A stretch of DNA of 40,136 nucleotides from CAYZNE01 sp964461035 (GTDB taxonomy: Archaea > Nanobdellota > Nanobdellia > Woesearchaeales > CAYZNE01). The position numbers were made by a program, and so were the translations under genes. Location: assembly GCA_964461035.1 (NCBI GenBank), contig CAYWRI010000014.1:1-40136 (forward strand), in the 5' to 3' direction. A model generated the notes under the pieces. That model did not search any database. It saw nothing but the letters and a program-made list of their open reading frames with translations, and was not told the origin of the DNA. Of the stretch, positions 33,160-40,136 are shown piece after piece. Position 1 is the stretch's first letter, and each line of letters starts with the position of its first letter.

Positions 33160-34416
33160 ATGGTTAAAGATAAATCATTAGAAGAAAGGCTTGACGCTGT
33201 CCGAAAGAAACGTACCGAAGTAGATAAACAGGAGAAACTTGAAGCATCTGTTTATAATTTAAGGTCTGAGAAAGAAGTATTAGAACAAAATGTTCGAGAA
33301 GCTAAAAGAGAATTAGATAAATTAACAGATAAAATCTCTATTGAAAAAAAGATAGCAGATAGTCCTAATGAAAAATTAAAAAGAATTGTCACATCTAGTT
33401 CTGGACTGATTAAGTCAAGCGAAGTTTGTTCAATTCTAAACAACATTAACTCAGAAATCACTTTACCTGTTGCTAGATATGTTATTGACCAAAATATCTT
33501 TGTTAAACAAAGCGGTCGATTAAACATGTTACCAGGTACCGAGTTATATTTTGAAGAAGATACAGGCATTATTTCATTAGGTGTTTTAAATGCTATTGGC
33601 AACAATTATGACAAAATTAAATTTACTGCTCTTAATGATTACTGGAACAATATTTCTTTATTCGGAAATTTATCCAGTAATTCTATAATAAAATTTTGTG
33701 AAATTAGTAAAGGTTCAGGTTTAGATAAACGTGTTGAACCAAATTATTCTGAAAATGGTTCAGGTGGTGGTTTATTAATTGTTAATTCTAGCCCAAATAT
33801 TTCTAACTGTAAAATATTTAACAATTATCCTCACTACCATGACATTTATGAAGACGATGTTCCTCGTGATGGAGGTGGAATTTGTTTAAAGAATTCAAAT
33901 GCAATAATTAACAATAATGAAATAATTAACAATCAGGCTTCTTGTGGGGCAGGCATTTCTTGTTGCTCATGTCAAACCCCTAAAATAATCAATAATAATA
34001 TAATTTATAATAAATCAATTTGTGGTACGGGAGGAGGAATAGATTCTTATTATTCAGATCTCATAATTAAAAACAATCAAATATCTTATAATATTGCCTG
34101 GGATGGAGGAGGTATCCATATCATATATAGGTCTTCATCCATTATTGAAAACAACACTATAAGTTTCAATAAAGAAACTAATAATTATAACGGCGCAGGA
34201 GGAATAGCTATTGAAGGAAACCATTCTGAAATAGACATTACTGGAAGAGAAGTTACTAATATTACTTTGAAAAATAATAAAATTATTTCTAATTCCCACT
34301 CAGGTGTTCATTTTTGGGATGCAAATATGTTTATGTCGGGTAATACTATTAAAAACAATGATAAACAAGTTACAAAATATGACAATGATGAAAATATTAG
34401 AATTTATGATTTTTGA
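33160..34416 (+). CDS. Coiled-coil/beta-helix protein, copy 2 of the tandem array
   Basis: 418 residues from ATG 33160, 5 bases after the stop of copy 1. The first 183 residues follow copy 1 with few changes; the beta-helix (185-400) differs: NSSPNISNCKIFNNY, NSNAIINNNEIINNQ, DLIIKNNQISYN, SSIIENNTISFN, with GGG turns and a cysteine cluster (CGAGISCCSCQTP, near 264). Both copies end in YDF. The stop-start spacer TGATTAAAATGG is the same before copy 2 and before the decayed copy 3, so the unit repeated is gene plus spacer. The contrast of a fixed head and a divergent tail points to selection on, or recombination of, the beta-helix part. Confidence 0.65.
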   Translation: MVKDKSLEERLDAVRKKRTEVDKQEKLEASVYNLRSEKEVLEQNVREAKRELDKLTDKISIEKKIADSPNEKLKRIVTSSSGLIKSSEVCSILNNINSEITLPVARYVIDQNIFVKQSGRLNMLPGTELYFEEDTGIISLGVLNAIGNNYDKIKFTALNDYWNNISLFGNLSSNSIIKFCEISKGSGLDKRVEPNYSENGSGGGLLIVNSSPNISNCKIFNNYPHYHDIYEDDVPRDGGGICLKNSNAIINNNEIINNQASCGAGISCCSCQTPKIINNNIIYNKSICGTGGGIDSYYSDLIIKNNQISYNIAWDGGGIHIIYRSSSIIENNTISFNKETNNYNGAGGIAIEGNHSEIDITGREVTNITLKNNKIISNSHSGVHFWDANMFMSGNTIKNNDKQVTKYDNDENIRIYDF

Positions 34417-34421
34417 TTAAA

Positions 34422-34881
34422 ATGGTTAAAGATAAATCATTAGAAGAAAGACCTGATGCTGTCTGAAAGAAACTTGCCAAAGCAGATAAACAGGAAAACT
34501 TGAATCATCAATTTATAATTTAAAGTCTAAGAAAAAAGAATTAGAACAAAACGTTCTTAAAGCTAAATCGGACTTAGATAAATTAAGGGGGAAAATCTCT
34601 ATTGAAACAAAGATAGCGGATAGTCCTAATGAAAAGTTGAAAATAATTGTTAAATCTCAAACATGTTTGATTAGGTCTCCTAAAGTTAGTTCTATTCTAA
34701 GCAACATTGAATAAGAAATTAATTTACCTATAGGTAAATATGTTATTAATGATAATATTATTATTCAGGAAACTGGTCGGTTGAATATTCTACCAGAAAC
34801 TCAATTATGGTTTGAAAAAAATACGGACATTATTTCAAGAGGTATTTTAAATGCTATAGGTAAAACAAATAAGAAAAATTA
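34422..34881 (+). pseudogene. Decayed copy 3 of the coiled-coil/beta-helix gene
   Basis: Starts with the same spacer and ATGGTTAAAGATAAATCATT as copies 1 and 2, then diverges: an in-frame TGA replaces an arginine codon near 34462, a base is lost near 34497, and a TAA follows at 34710-34712. Homology ends near 34881, before the beta-helix would begin. It is a relic of an earlier, longer array. Downstream to 35056 there is no gene, only the hairpin pair described below. Confidence 0.75.
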
Positions 34882-34898
34882 GCTGTTTATCGCATCCC

Positions 34899-35021
34899 CA
34901 ACCTAAAAAGACAAATATTAACATTTCTCACTAAAAAGCGAATTGCTCAAAAACAAAGTTTTTGGCACTCAAAAATCTACGATTTTTGCATGTTTTAGAA
35001 TTGCGACACTGCAACCTAAAA
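34899..35021. repeat. 10-bp direct repeats enclosing two hairpins
   Basis: CAACCTAAAA occurs at 34899-34908 and again at 35012-35021. Between them lie two adjacent inverted repeats: CAAAAAC-3-GTTTTTG (34948-34964) and CAAAAATC-3-GATTTTTG (34970-34988). It sits between the decayed array copy and the convergent HerA gene. It may be a bidirectional terminator, or the scar of a small mobile element. Confidence 0.45.
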
Positions 35022-35056
35022 GTCAAGGCATTATACCCTCGCATTCCACAATAAAC

Positions 35057-37042
35057 TTAAACTGCTTCATATTTAACAATGAAACACTCTCTAAGTTCGA
35101 TTATTGTTGTATATTTTTCAAGTTTTTTTCTTAGAATTTCTTCTTTTTGTATTGGAATGTGTTTTTTATCATATTCAATATTTTTATAATCAATGTTTGA
35201 ATAAGAACGAAGTTTTTTTAATCTGGAAAAAATATAATTATCAGATAAACTATATTCATGTCCCTCTTCTTTTATATACCCATAATCTAAAAGAGTTTTG
35301 ATTGCATTATCTCTTGAATCATGATTGAGAGCCTTTATGTGTTTAGATTTAAATTTCTTTAATTTGTATGCTTGTTTAAGAACATTAATTATGAATTTAT
35401 CCAAAAGGTATAATTCTGGAATCTTTTTAGTTTTATATTCATCAATATTTGTTATTATATTCCCATTTAATCGTTCAACAAAAATATTATATTCTTCATC
35501 TGCATCTTTATCTCTACAAATAACTTGATATGCAGGAATTAAATCTATATTAACTTTATCAACTCCTGGTTCTGCCATTAGAATAACATCTTTTAGGGAT
35601 ATATTTGGATAAACTACAGGTAGTAATTCATTTTTCTTGAACTGTTTTATTTTTTCAAAAAATTTATCTTCTATATTCAAAAGATTTACTGCAGTCCCCC
35701 CATGTTTGGATTTTCTTGCTCTGATATTAACAAACAAAGGTATATCAACAATTCCTGTTATTAATGCTGTTCCAATTGGAAGATTTGAAATTTCATTCAT
35801 TGCTTCAGCAGTTATTCCTTCAACACTATTTCCTATTGCTTTCAAGTCATTGGGATTTGTAACTTTAAGTATTATTTGAGTTGTGCATTGACTAAGAACA
35901 GATTTATCAACTCTTGCAGGTCTTTGACTCACAATACATAAACCCATTCCAAATTTTCTTCCCTCACTTGCTATATCTCTGATTACTTTACTGCTTTTTG
36001 TTTCTCCAAAACTTCTTTCAGGACAAAAATTGTGTGCTTCCTCTATTACTACAAAAAAAGGAGCAACAGTATTTTTTTTTCTTAATTCAAATAAATCTTT
36101 GAGAATTTTATATACAATAATTTCTTGAGCGTCAGGAACAATTCCTTTTAAATTTATTATTGAGCAAGTTCCTGGTTTGACAATTTCTTGATAAGGCGTG
36201 AATGATTCAGAGAATAAATTAAGATCTTTCATATAGTTAATAATATTAATTATTCCCCATTTTGCTGATGATTCTTCACTATCAAGAGCAAGTAATAAAT
36301 TTGTAAAGTTGAGTTCATCAATGTTTTTTATTGCACCATACAATATTGCCTGCTGATTTGATGTTAATTTTGGAAGAAGATGAATTAATTCTGAATTTGT
36401 TAATTTATTTGTTAATCTTAAAGGTATTGAATCAATGTTTACTGAAGGATCACCATATTCTTTTATTTTAAATCCTTCAGGTTTTAATCCTAATTTTTCA
36501 AGTGATTCTATCTCTTCTTTTCTATCATTTGGAAGTTTCATTGAAGAGTATTCCCCATGAGGATCAATGATTAATAAAGGAATTTTTTTAGATATTATTT
36601 CTTCTATTAAATCTCCAACACAATAACTTTTTCCAGCTCCAGATTTTGCAAGAACAGAAACATGTTTTGTTAAGAGTTTTTGAAGATCAAGATAAACATT
36701 TATATTTTTTCTACCGTCAACAGTTCCAATAAATGCAGATTCTTCTTTTTTGGAATCAATTTGAACAATGGATTTTATTAATTTGTTTTCTGCGCGTAAA
36801 ACTTCAGAATGAGAATCAAAAGGAACTCTTATTTTTTTAACTCTTGCTCTGTCATCAAGAAAACCAAGGATTTTACATTTAGCAATATTTTTGCTTGTTC
36901 TTTCTATTTCTACAACTTGACATAGAACATAATTGTAAAGTTTGTGATATACTTGAACAAAATCAAATTTTCTTGTTTCCTGCTCAATTTCAAAGCTAAA
37001 GTCTATTGTAGTTATCTTTCCTGTGATGTGTCCGAGAATCAT
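35057..37042 (-). CDS. HerA-like DNA-translocating ATPase
   Basis: 661 residues. A HerA/HAS-barrel-like beta domain (1-115) precedes a FtsK/HerA motor: Walker A AKSGAGKS (132-139), LLIIDPHGEY (sensor-like strand), Walker B VVIEEAHNF (331-339) and the downstream SQRPARVDK. The C-terminal 180 residues (from about 480) are an extra helical, winged-helix-like part absent from the ~500-residue HerA. HerA is a hexameric DNA pump that works with the NurA nuclease in end resection; no nurA gene is seen in this window. TATA-like CATATAAATA (37063-37072) lies 26 nt before the ATG. Whether it belongs functionally with the kinase/phosphatase locus cannot be told; it is on the opposite strand. Confidence 0.9.
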   Translation of the reverse strand: MILGHITGKITTIDFSFEIEQETRKFDFVQVYHKLYNYVLCQVVEIERTSKNIAKCKILGFLDDRARVKKIRVPFDSHSEVLRAENKLIKSIVQIDSKKEESAFIGTVDGRKNINVYLDLQKLLTKHVSVLAKSGAGKSYCVGDLIEEIISKKIPLLIIDPHGEYSSMKLPNDRKEEIESLEKLGLKPEGFKIKEYGDPSVNIDSIPLRLTNKLTNSELIHLLPKLTSNQQAILYGAIKNIDELNFTNLLLALDSEESSAKWGIINIINYMKDLNLFSESFTPYQEIVKPGTCSIINLKGIVPDAQEIIVYKILKDLFELRKKNTVAPFFVVIEEAHNFCPERSFGETKSSKVIRDIASEGRKFGMGLCIVSQRPARVDKSVLSQCTTQIILKVTNPNDLKAIGNSVEGITAEAMNEISNLPIGTALITGIVDIPLFVNIRARKSKHGGTAVNLLNIEDKFFEKIKQFKKNELLPVVYPNISLKDVILMAEPGVDKVNIDLIPAYQVICRDKDADEEYNIFVERLNGNIITNIDEYKTKKIPELYLLDKFIINVLKQAYKLKKFKSKHIKALNHDSRDNAIKTLLDYGYIKEEGHEYSLSDNYIFSRLKKLRSYSNIDYKNIEYDKKHIPIQKEEILRKKLEKYTTIIELRECFIVKYEAV

Positions 37043-37119
37043 TTATCTAACTTAACCTTATCTATTTATATGTTTTTTGACTAAATAAGGTGGCAATAGT
37101 ATTTTATAATTATGTTGCA

Positions 37120-37219
37120 NNNNNNNNNNNNNNNNNNNNNNNNNNNNNNNNNNNNNNNNNNNNNNNNNNNNNNNNNNNNNNNNNNNNNNNNNNNNNNNNN
37201 NNNNNNNNNNNNNNNNNNN
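37120..37219. other. Scaffold gap (100 N)
   Basis: Exactly 100 N residues, the standard placeholder for a gap of unknown length. Order and distance of genes across it are not certain. Confidence 0.99.
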
Positions 37220-37306
37220 CACTCTCGCGGACTAGCTTATTTCTTAGAAAGTACTGTCGTCCCGGATGGAGCGACCCCTGACAACGCACAGAATTGTATA
37301 TTTTAA
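37220..37306 (+). CDS. C-terminal end of a gene that starts inside the gap
   Basis: A 28-codon open frame runs from the gap edge to TAA at 37304-37306, reading GLAYFLESTVVPDGATPDNA then QNCIF. It is clearly richer in G and C than its surroundings and uses different codons (GTC, GCG, CCC). The composition suggests either a highly expressed surface or secreted protein or foreign DNA joined in scaffolding. No family is recognised from so short a piece. Confidence 0.35.
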   Translation, partial: HSRGLAYFLESTVVPDGATPDNAQNCIF

Positions 37307-37356
37307 TCAGCTCACCCTAAGTGCAACACATAATTTACTTATGTCACCAACTAAAA

Positions 37357-38562
37357 TCACTCTTCACGAAGTGCATCTACTGGTTTAAGTTTCATTGCTC
37401 TTATTGCAGGAAGTAACCCAGAAATAAGTCCTATTACAAAAGCAAAACTTACTGCTTCAAAAATTATAAATCCTTGAGCAACAACATGTATATTGTATTG
37501 AGCATAAAAAATCTGGTCCGCAATACTTATTATTCCAAGACTAAAGACCGTTCCAATTATTCCACCTATTAAACCAAGAATTGCCGCTTCAAGTATGAAT
37601 AGAACTAAAATATCATTATTTTTTGCACCAATTGACTTCATAACACCTATTTCTCTTGTTCTTTCAAGCACTGCAGTATACATGGAATTCATTATTCCAA
37701 GACCACCAACTATCAAGGATATTGCAGCAATCGCAATTATAACTTGTTTTACAACACCAATTATTTGTTTAGATTGTTCTTTTAGTTTTGCAGGTGTTGT
37801 AACAGTAAATGCTTCAGAATCTTTAGCTCGTTCTAATCTTCGCTCAATTATTGATGCAACCCTATCCATATCTAAACCTTCACTTACTGTTGCAATAATT
37901 GTCGTAACCCCATCATCAGACGATTCGGATTCTGAAAGAGATCTTGCTTTTTCTATAGGTATAAATATATTCCAATCAGCATTACTATCACCTGTTTCTT
38001 TTATTATAGCAATAACCTTGAAAGACTTATCATTTATTTTTATACTATTTTTTACATAAATTTTATTTTCAAAAGCTTCATCTGCCACTGCAGAACCTAT
38101 AACTACAGAATAGTCTTCTTGACCATTATGAAATCTTTTCCCGACCCTTATTTGCCAATCAAAACTATCAAACATTTCCTCAACATGATTTGTCACAACA
38201 CCCATTACAGACCACATGATTTCTTCATTATCGTGTTCTATGGGCAGTCCAAGAGAAAGCATCGCATTAACATAATCAACACCGGGAACAGTTTCAATAA
38301 CACGCATGTCACTTTCGGTTAAACCAAAAGAACCTGATGCGCCAGAAGCAATATTTACACTCTTAGGCGTTATTATAATTCTGTTTGTTCCTAATTTATC
38401 AAATTGTTGACCAACCGTATCTTCCATTGATTGAGCAAAACTATATAATAAAATTATGGCACTAACTCCAATTATTATTCCAAGAAGAGTTAAAAAACTT
38501 CTAAGTCTTCTTGATTTCATATTTGATGTCACTATTCTTAATGATTCTATAAAATTCACCAT
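37357..38562 (-). CDS. ABC transporter permease, MacB/FtsX type (second of pair)
   Basis: 401 residues from ATG 38562, which has AAGGT 9 bases upstream; an ATG at 38571 is in frame but sits directly on that motif. One membrane helix near the start (FLTLLGIIIGVSAIILLYSF), a ~210-residue outside domain (MacB-PCD type, residues 45-260), then three helices at about 275-300, 325-350 and 365-385, with the family motif RTREIGVMKSIGA before the last two. These permeases pair with an ATPase (MacB, LolCDE-like) to move lipoproteins or peptides, or to signal across the membrane. The overlap with the upstream permease gene suggests a heterodimer. No ATPase gene is inside the window; it may lie further right. 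Confidence 0.9.
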   Translation of the reverse strand: MVNFIESLRIVTSNMKSRRLRSFLTLLGIIIGVSAIILLYSFAQSMEDTVGQQFDKLGTNRIIITPKSVNIASGASGSFGLTESDMRVIETVPGVDYVNAMLSLGLPIEHDNEEIMWSVMGVVTNHVEEMFDSFDWQIRVGKRFHNGQEDYSVVIGSAVADEAFENKIYVKNSIKINDKSFKVIAIIKETGDSNADWNIFIPIEKARSLSESESSDDGVTTIIATVSEGLDMDRVASIIERRLERAKDSEAFTVTTPAKLKEQSKQIIGVVKQVIIAIAAISLIVGGLGIMNSMYTAVLERTREIGVMKSIGAKNNDILVLFILEAAILGLIGGIIGTVFSLGIISIADQIFYAQYNIHVVAQGFIIFEAVSFAFVIGLISGLLPAIRAMKLKPVDALREE

Positions 38563-38563
38563 T

Positions 38564-39757
38564 TTAATCATACCTTAATGCATCAACAGGTAATTTTTTT
38601 GATGCACTTAATGCAGGAAGATAACCTGCGATCATTCCAATTATAATTGCAAAAAATATTGCACCAATTGTTAGTAAAGGATCAAATTTTACAGCCATTG
38701 GCAAATATCCTGAACTAGTAATCCAATTTCCAAGAAACATTGCGAGCCCTTGTCCAATACCTGCACCAATAAGACCGCCAATTAATCCAACAATACCTGA
38801 TTCAAGTAAAAATATTTTCATAATATCTGAATTTTGAGCACCTATGGATTTCATTATACCTATTTCATTAGTTTTTTCAAGAACATTAGTATACATTGAA
38901 TTCATTATACCTATTGTTCCTACAATCAATGAAATAAATGCAATAGCACTAAGAATAAATGTTAAAGCACCTAAAATAGTATTTAACATATTTAACATTT
39001 GAGTAGAAGTCATAACAGTAAAATAATCATCACCCCGCCTTCTTTCTAAGTATTTTTCTGTTTTATCAGCAACCCATTCTGTATCAAATCCGGGTTTTAC
39101 TCTTGAATAAATAAGGTTTACTTGTTCTGGTTTATTAAATATTTCTCTTGCAGTATCAAGATTCATTATTATACTTGTATCGTCATCACCACTACTTAAT
39201 GTATCAGATATACCAACAATTCGCAATTTATGACCACCTATTAGAATATTATTATTCACACTTATTTTACGATCATACCAATCATCCCAAATTTTATAAC
39301 CAATCATTACACCATGCTTATCTTTTTCAGTTAAAAATCTACCATATAACATGTCCCAATCCATATCTCCAAATAAATCTAATGTATTTTCTATGGGCAT
39401 GGCCATTACTGATGCATATTCTTTATGACCATGATATTCCATTTCCATTCCTCTTAAAAATATCATGGGAGTTACATAATTATAGTAAGGTAGAGATTCC
39501 ATATAACCAACATCTTTTGTTGTTAATATTGTTGCTGTTGATTGAGTTGGATCTCCTCCACTACCACCTATAACTGAAACAAGATTTGTTCCCATTTTAG
39601 AAAATTGTTCGGATATTGATCCTTTAAGCCCATTACCAAGACTAATTAATGCAATTATTGCAGCTATACTTATAACTATTCCAAGCCCTGTAAGAAAAGT
39701 TCTTAGTTTTCTTGATACAATATTTTTAATAGCTATTTTAAAATAATCTGAAAACAT
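38564..39757 (-). CDS. ABC transporter permease, MacB/FtsX type (first of pair)
   Basis: 397 residues, same layout as its neighbour: helix 1 in the LRTFLTGLGIVISIAAIIAL segment (residues 18-37), outside domain (40-270), then three helices with KTNEIGIMKSIGAQNSDIMK between the first two. The two permeases are related but clearly different in their outside domains. Ends in VDALRYD and its TAA falls just before the second permease start, so both are translated together. AGAGG lies about 12 bases upstream, and a TATA-like stretch (TATTTAAATTTAAATA) near 39815-39830 may be the promoter. Confidence 0.9.
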   Translation of the reverse strand: MFSDYFKIAIKNIVSRKLRTFLTGLGIVISIAAIIALISLGNGLKGSISEQFSKMGTNLVSVIGGSGGDPTQSTATILTTKDVGYMESLPYYNYVTPMIFLRGMEMEYHGHKEYASVMAMPIENTLDLFGDMDWDMLYGRFLTEKDKHGVMIGYKIWDDWYDRKISVNNNILIGGHKLRIVGISDTLSSGDDDTSIIMNLDTAREIFNKPEQVNLIYSRVKPGFDTEWVADKTEKYLERRRGDDYFTVMTSTQMLNMLNTILGALTFILSAIAFISLIVGTIGIMNSMYTNVLEKTNEIGIMKSIGAQNSDIMKIFLLESGIVGLIGGLIGAGIGQGLAMFLGNWITSSGYLPMAVKFDPLLTIGAIFFAIIIGMIAGYLPALSASKKLPVDALRYD

Positions 39758-39845
39758 CTTTTTTCTAATCCTCTAAAATTATTAAATTACTTTATTACTA
39801 AACATTGATATATTATTTAAATTTAAATAGAAATAAAAAAATAAA

Positions 39846-40136
39846 TTAGTTTTTCTTCTTAGATCTTGCTTTAAAAAAATAAATCAAAGCACCAATACCC
39901 GTTAATATTAAAATTAACCAAATTATTTTTTTAGTCTTTGGTAACTTATTATTTTTTAAATCAAGAAGCATAAATGCCATGAAAGCAAGGATAATTACTA
40001 AAAGCATTATATTAAATACGGCGCCCACTACTTGAGGTTGTTCAAGACAATATTTATATGACTCCATTTGATTAAGCAACGCTATATCAACACTATGAAC
40101 TTGCTCAAATATTTTACCATAATCATCTTTATATTT
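39846..40136 (-). CDS. Small membrane protein with PLDc_N-like helices, runs off the window
   Basis: The frame is open to the window edge (reading YKDDYGKIFEQVHSV before ALLNQMESYKYC), so the gene probably starts outside. Two hydrophobic helices follow (VVGAVFNIMLLVIILAFMAF and IIWLILILTGIGALIYFFKA) with a Lys-rich link and end, like the PLDc_N membrane module that often comes before signalling or transport domains. The stop is 88 bases before the first permease, so it may belong to the same operon as a partner or leader protein. Confidence 0.55.
   Translation of the reverse strand, partial: KYKDDYGKIFEQVHSVDIALLNQMESYKYCLEQPQVVGAVFNIMLLVIILAFMAFMLLDLKNNKLPKTKKIIWLILILTGIGALIYFFKARSKKKN

Noticed and set aside
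34943..35301. Plus-strand open frames over the hairpins and the 3' end of the HerA gene
   Set aside because: They arise from the antisense of the HerA gene and from the hairpin region; no protein features.

Overview
The window looks like a scaffold piece from an AT-rich archaeon, most likely a DPANN lineage (Woesearchaeota/Pacearchaeota-like). Evidence seen: the gamma subunit of translation initiation factor 2 (aIF2-gamma), a HerA-type ATPase, two TrmB-family regulators, TATA boxes (TTTATAAA type) centred about 26 nt before many start codons (leaderless genes), and Shine-Dalgarno motifs mainly before genes inside operons. The exact lineage is inference. A 100-N scaffold gap lies at 37120-37219.

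Left part (1-8850): a ThiH-like radical SAM enzyme; an accessory, repeat-rich stretch where an HNH nuclease gene and a small ribbon-helix-helix (RHH) gene sit between two direct copies of a ~150-bp repeat; a secreted serine hydrolase of the beta-lactamase/transpeptidase fold; a gene graveyard holding the tail of a Kef-type antiporter; then a secreted NodB-like deacetylase, an exported Ig-like protein, a GNAT acetyltransferase and two small membrane proteins.

Middle part (8860-20219): aIF2-gamma with a Lys/Thr-rich tail; an unknown gene split by an apparent frameshift; two paralogous proteins of unknown function (12031 and 17951); a DUF212/PAP2-like membrane protein with a tiny upstream gene; a phosphohistidine swivel-domain protein; a HAD enolase-phosphatase-like protein; a TrmB regulator; and a Cas4-like nuclease with no CRISPR. 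Several promoters carry an inverted repeat about 26 bp upstream of the TATA box; the two clearest resemble the TrmB operator.

Right-centre (20253-34881): a ~14.6-kb locus that is the best candidate for an undescribed system. In order: membrane-anchored helical protein, PD-(D/E)XK nuclease, coiled-coil protein, AAA+ ATPase, second P-loop ATPase, helical protein, a TrmB regulator on the opposite strand, a lactate/malate-dehydrogenase-like domain fused to a probable beta-propeller, a PP2C phosphatase, a Ser/Thr-type kinase, and a tandem array of two intact plus one decayed coiled-coil/beta-helix genes whose N-terminal parts are nearly identical and whose C-terminal parts are not. Genes mostly overlap or are a few bases apart. 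A kinase/phosphatase pair, two ATPases, a nuclease and a variable repeat protein suggest a phospho-regulated assembly or conflict (defence) system; that function is inference.

Right end (35057-40136): a HerA-like ATPase on the minus strand, the scaffold gap, the end of a gene that starts inside the gap, two MacB/FtsX-like permeases in one minus-strand operon, and a small membrane protein that runs off the window.
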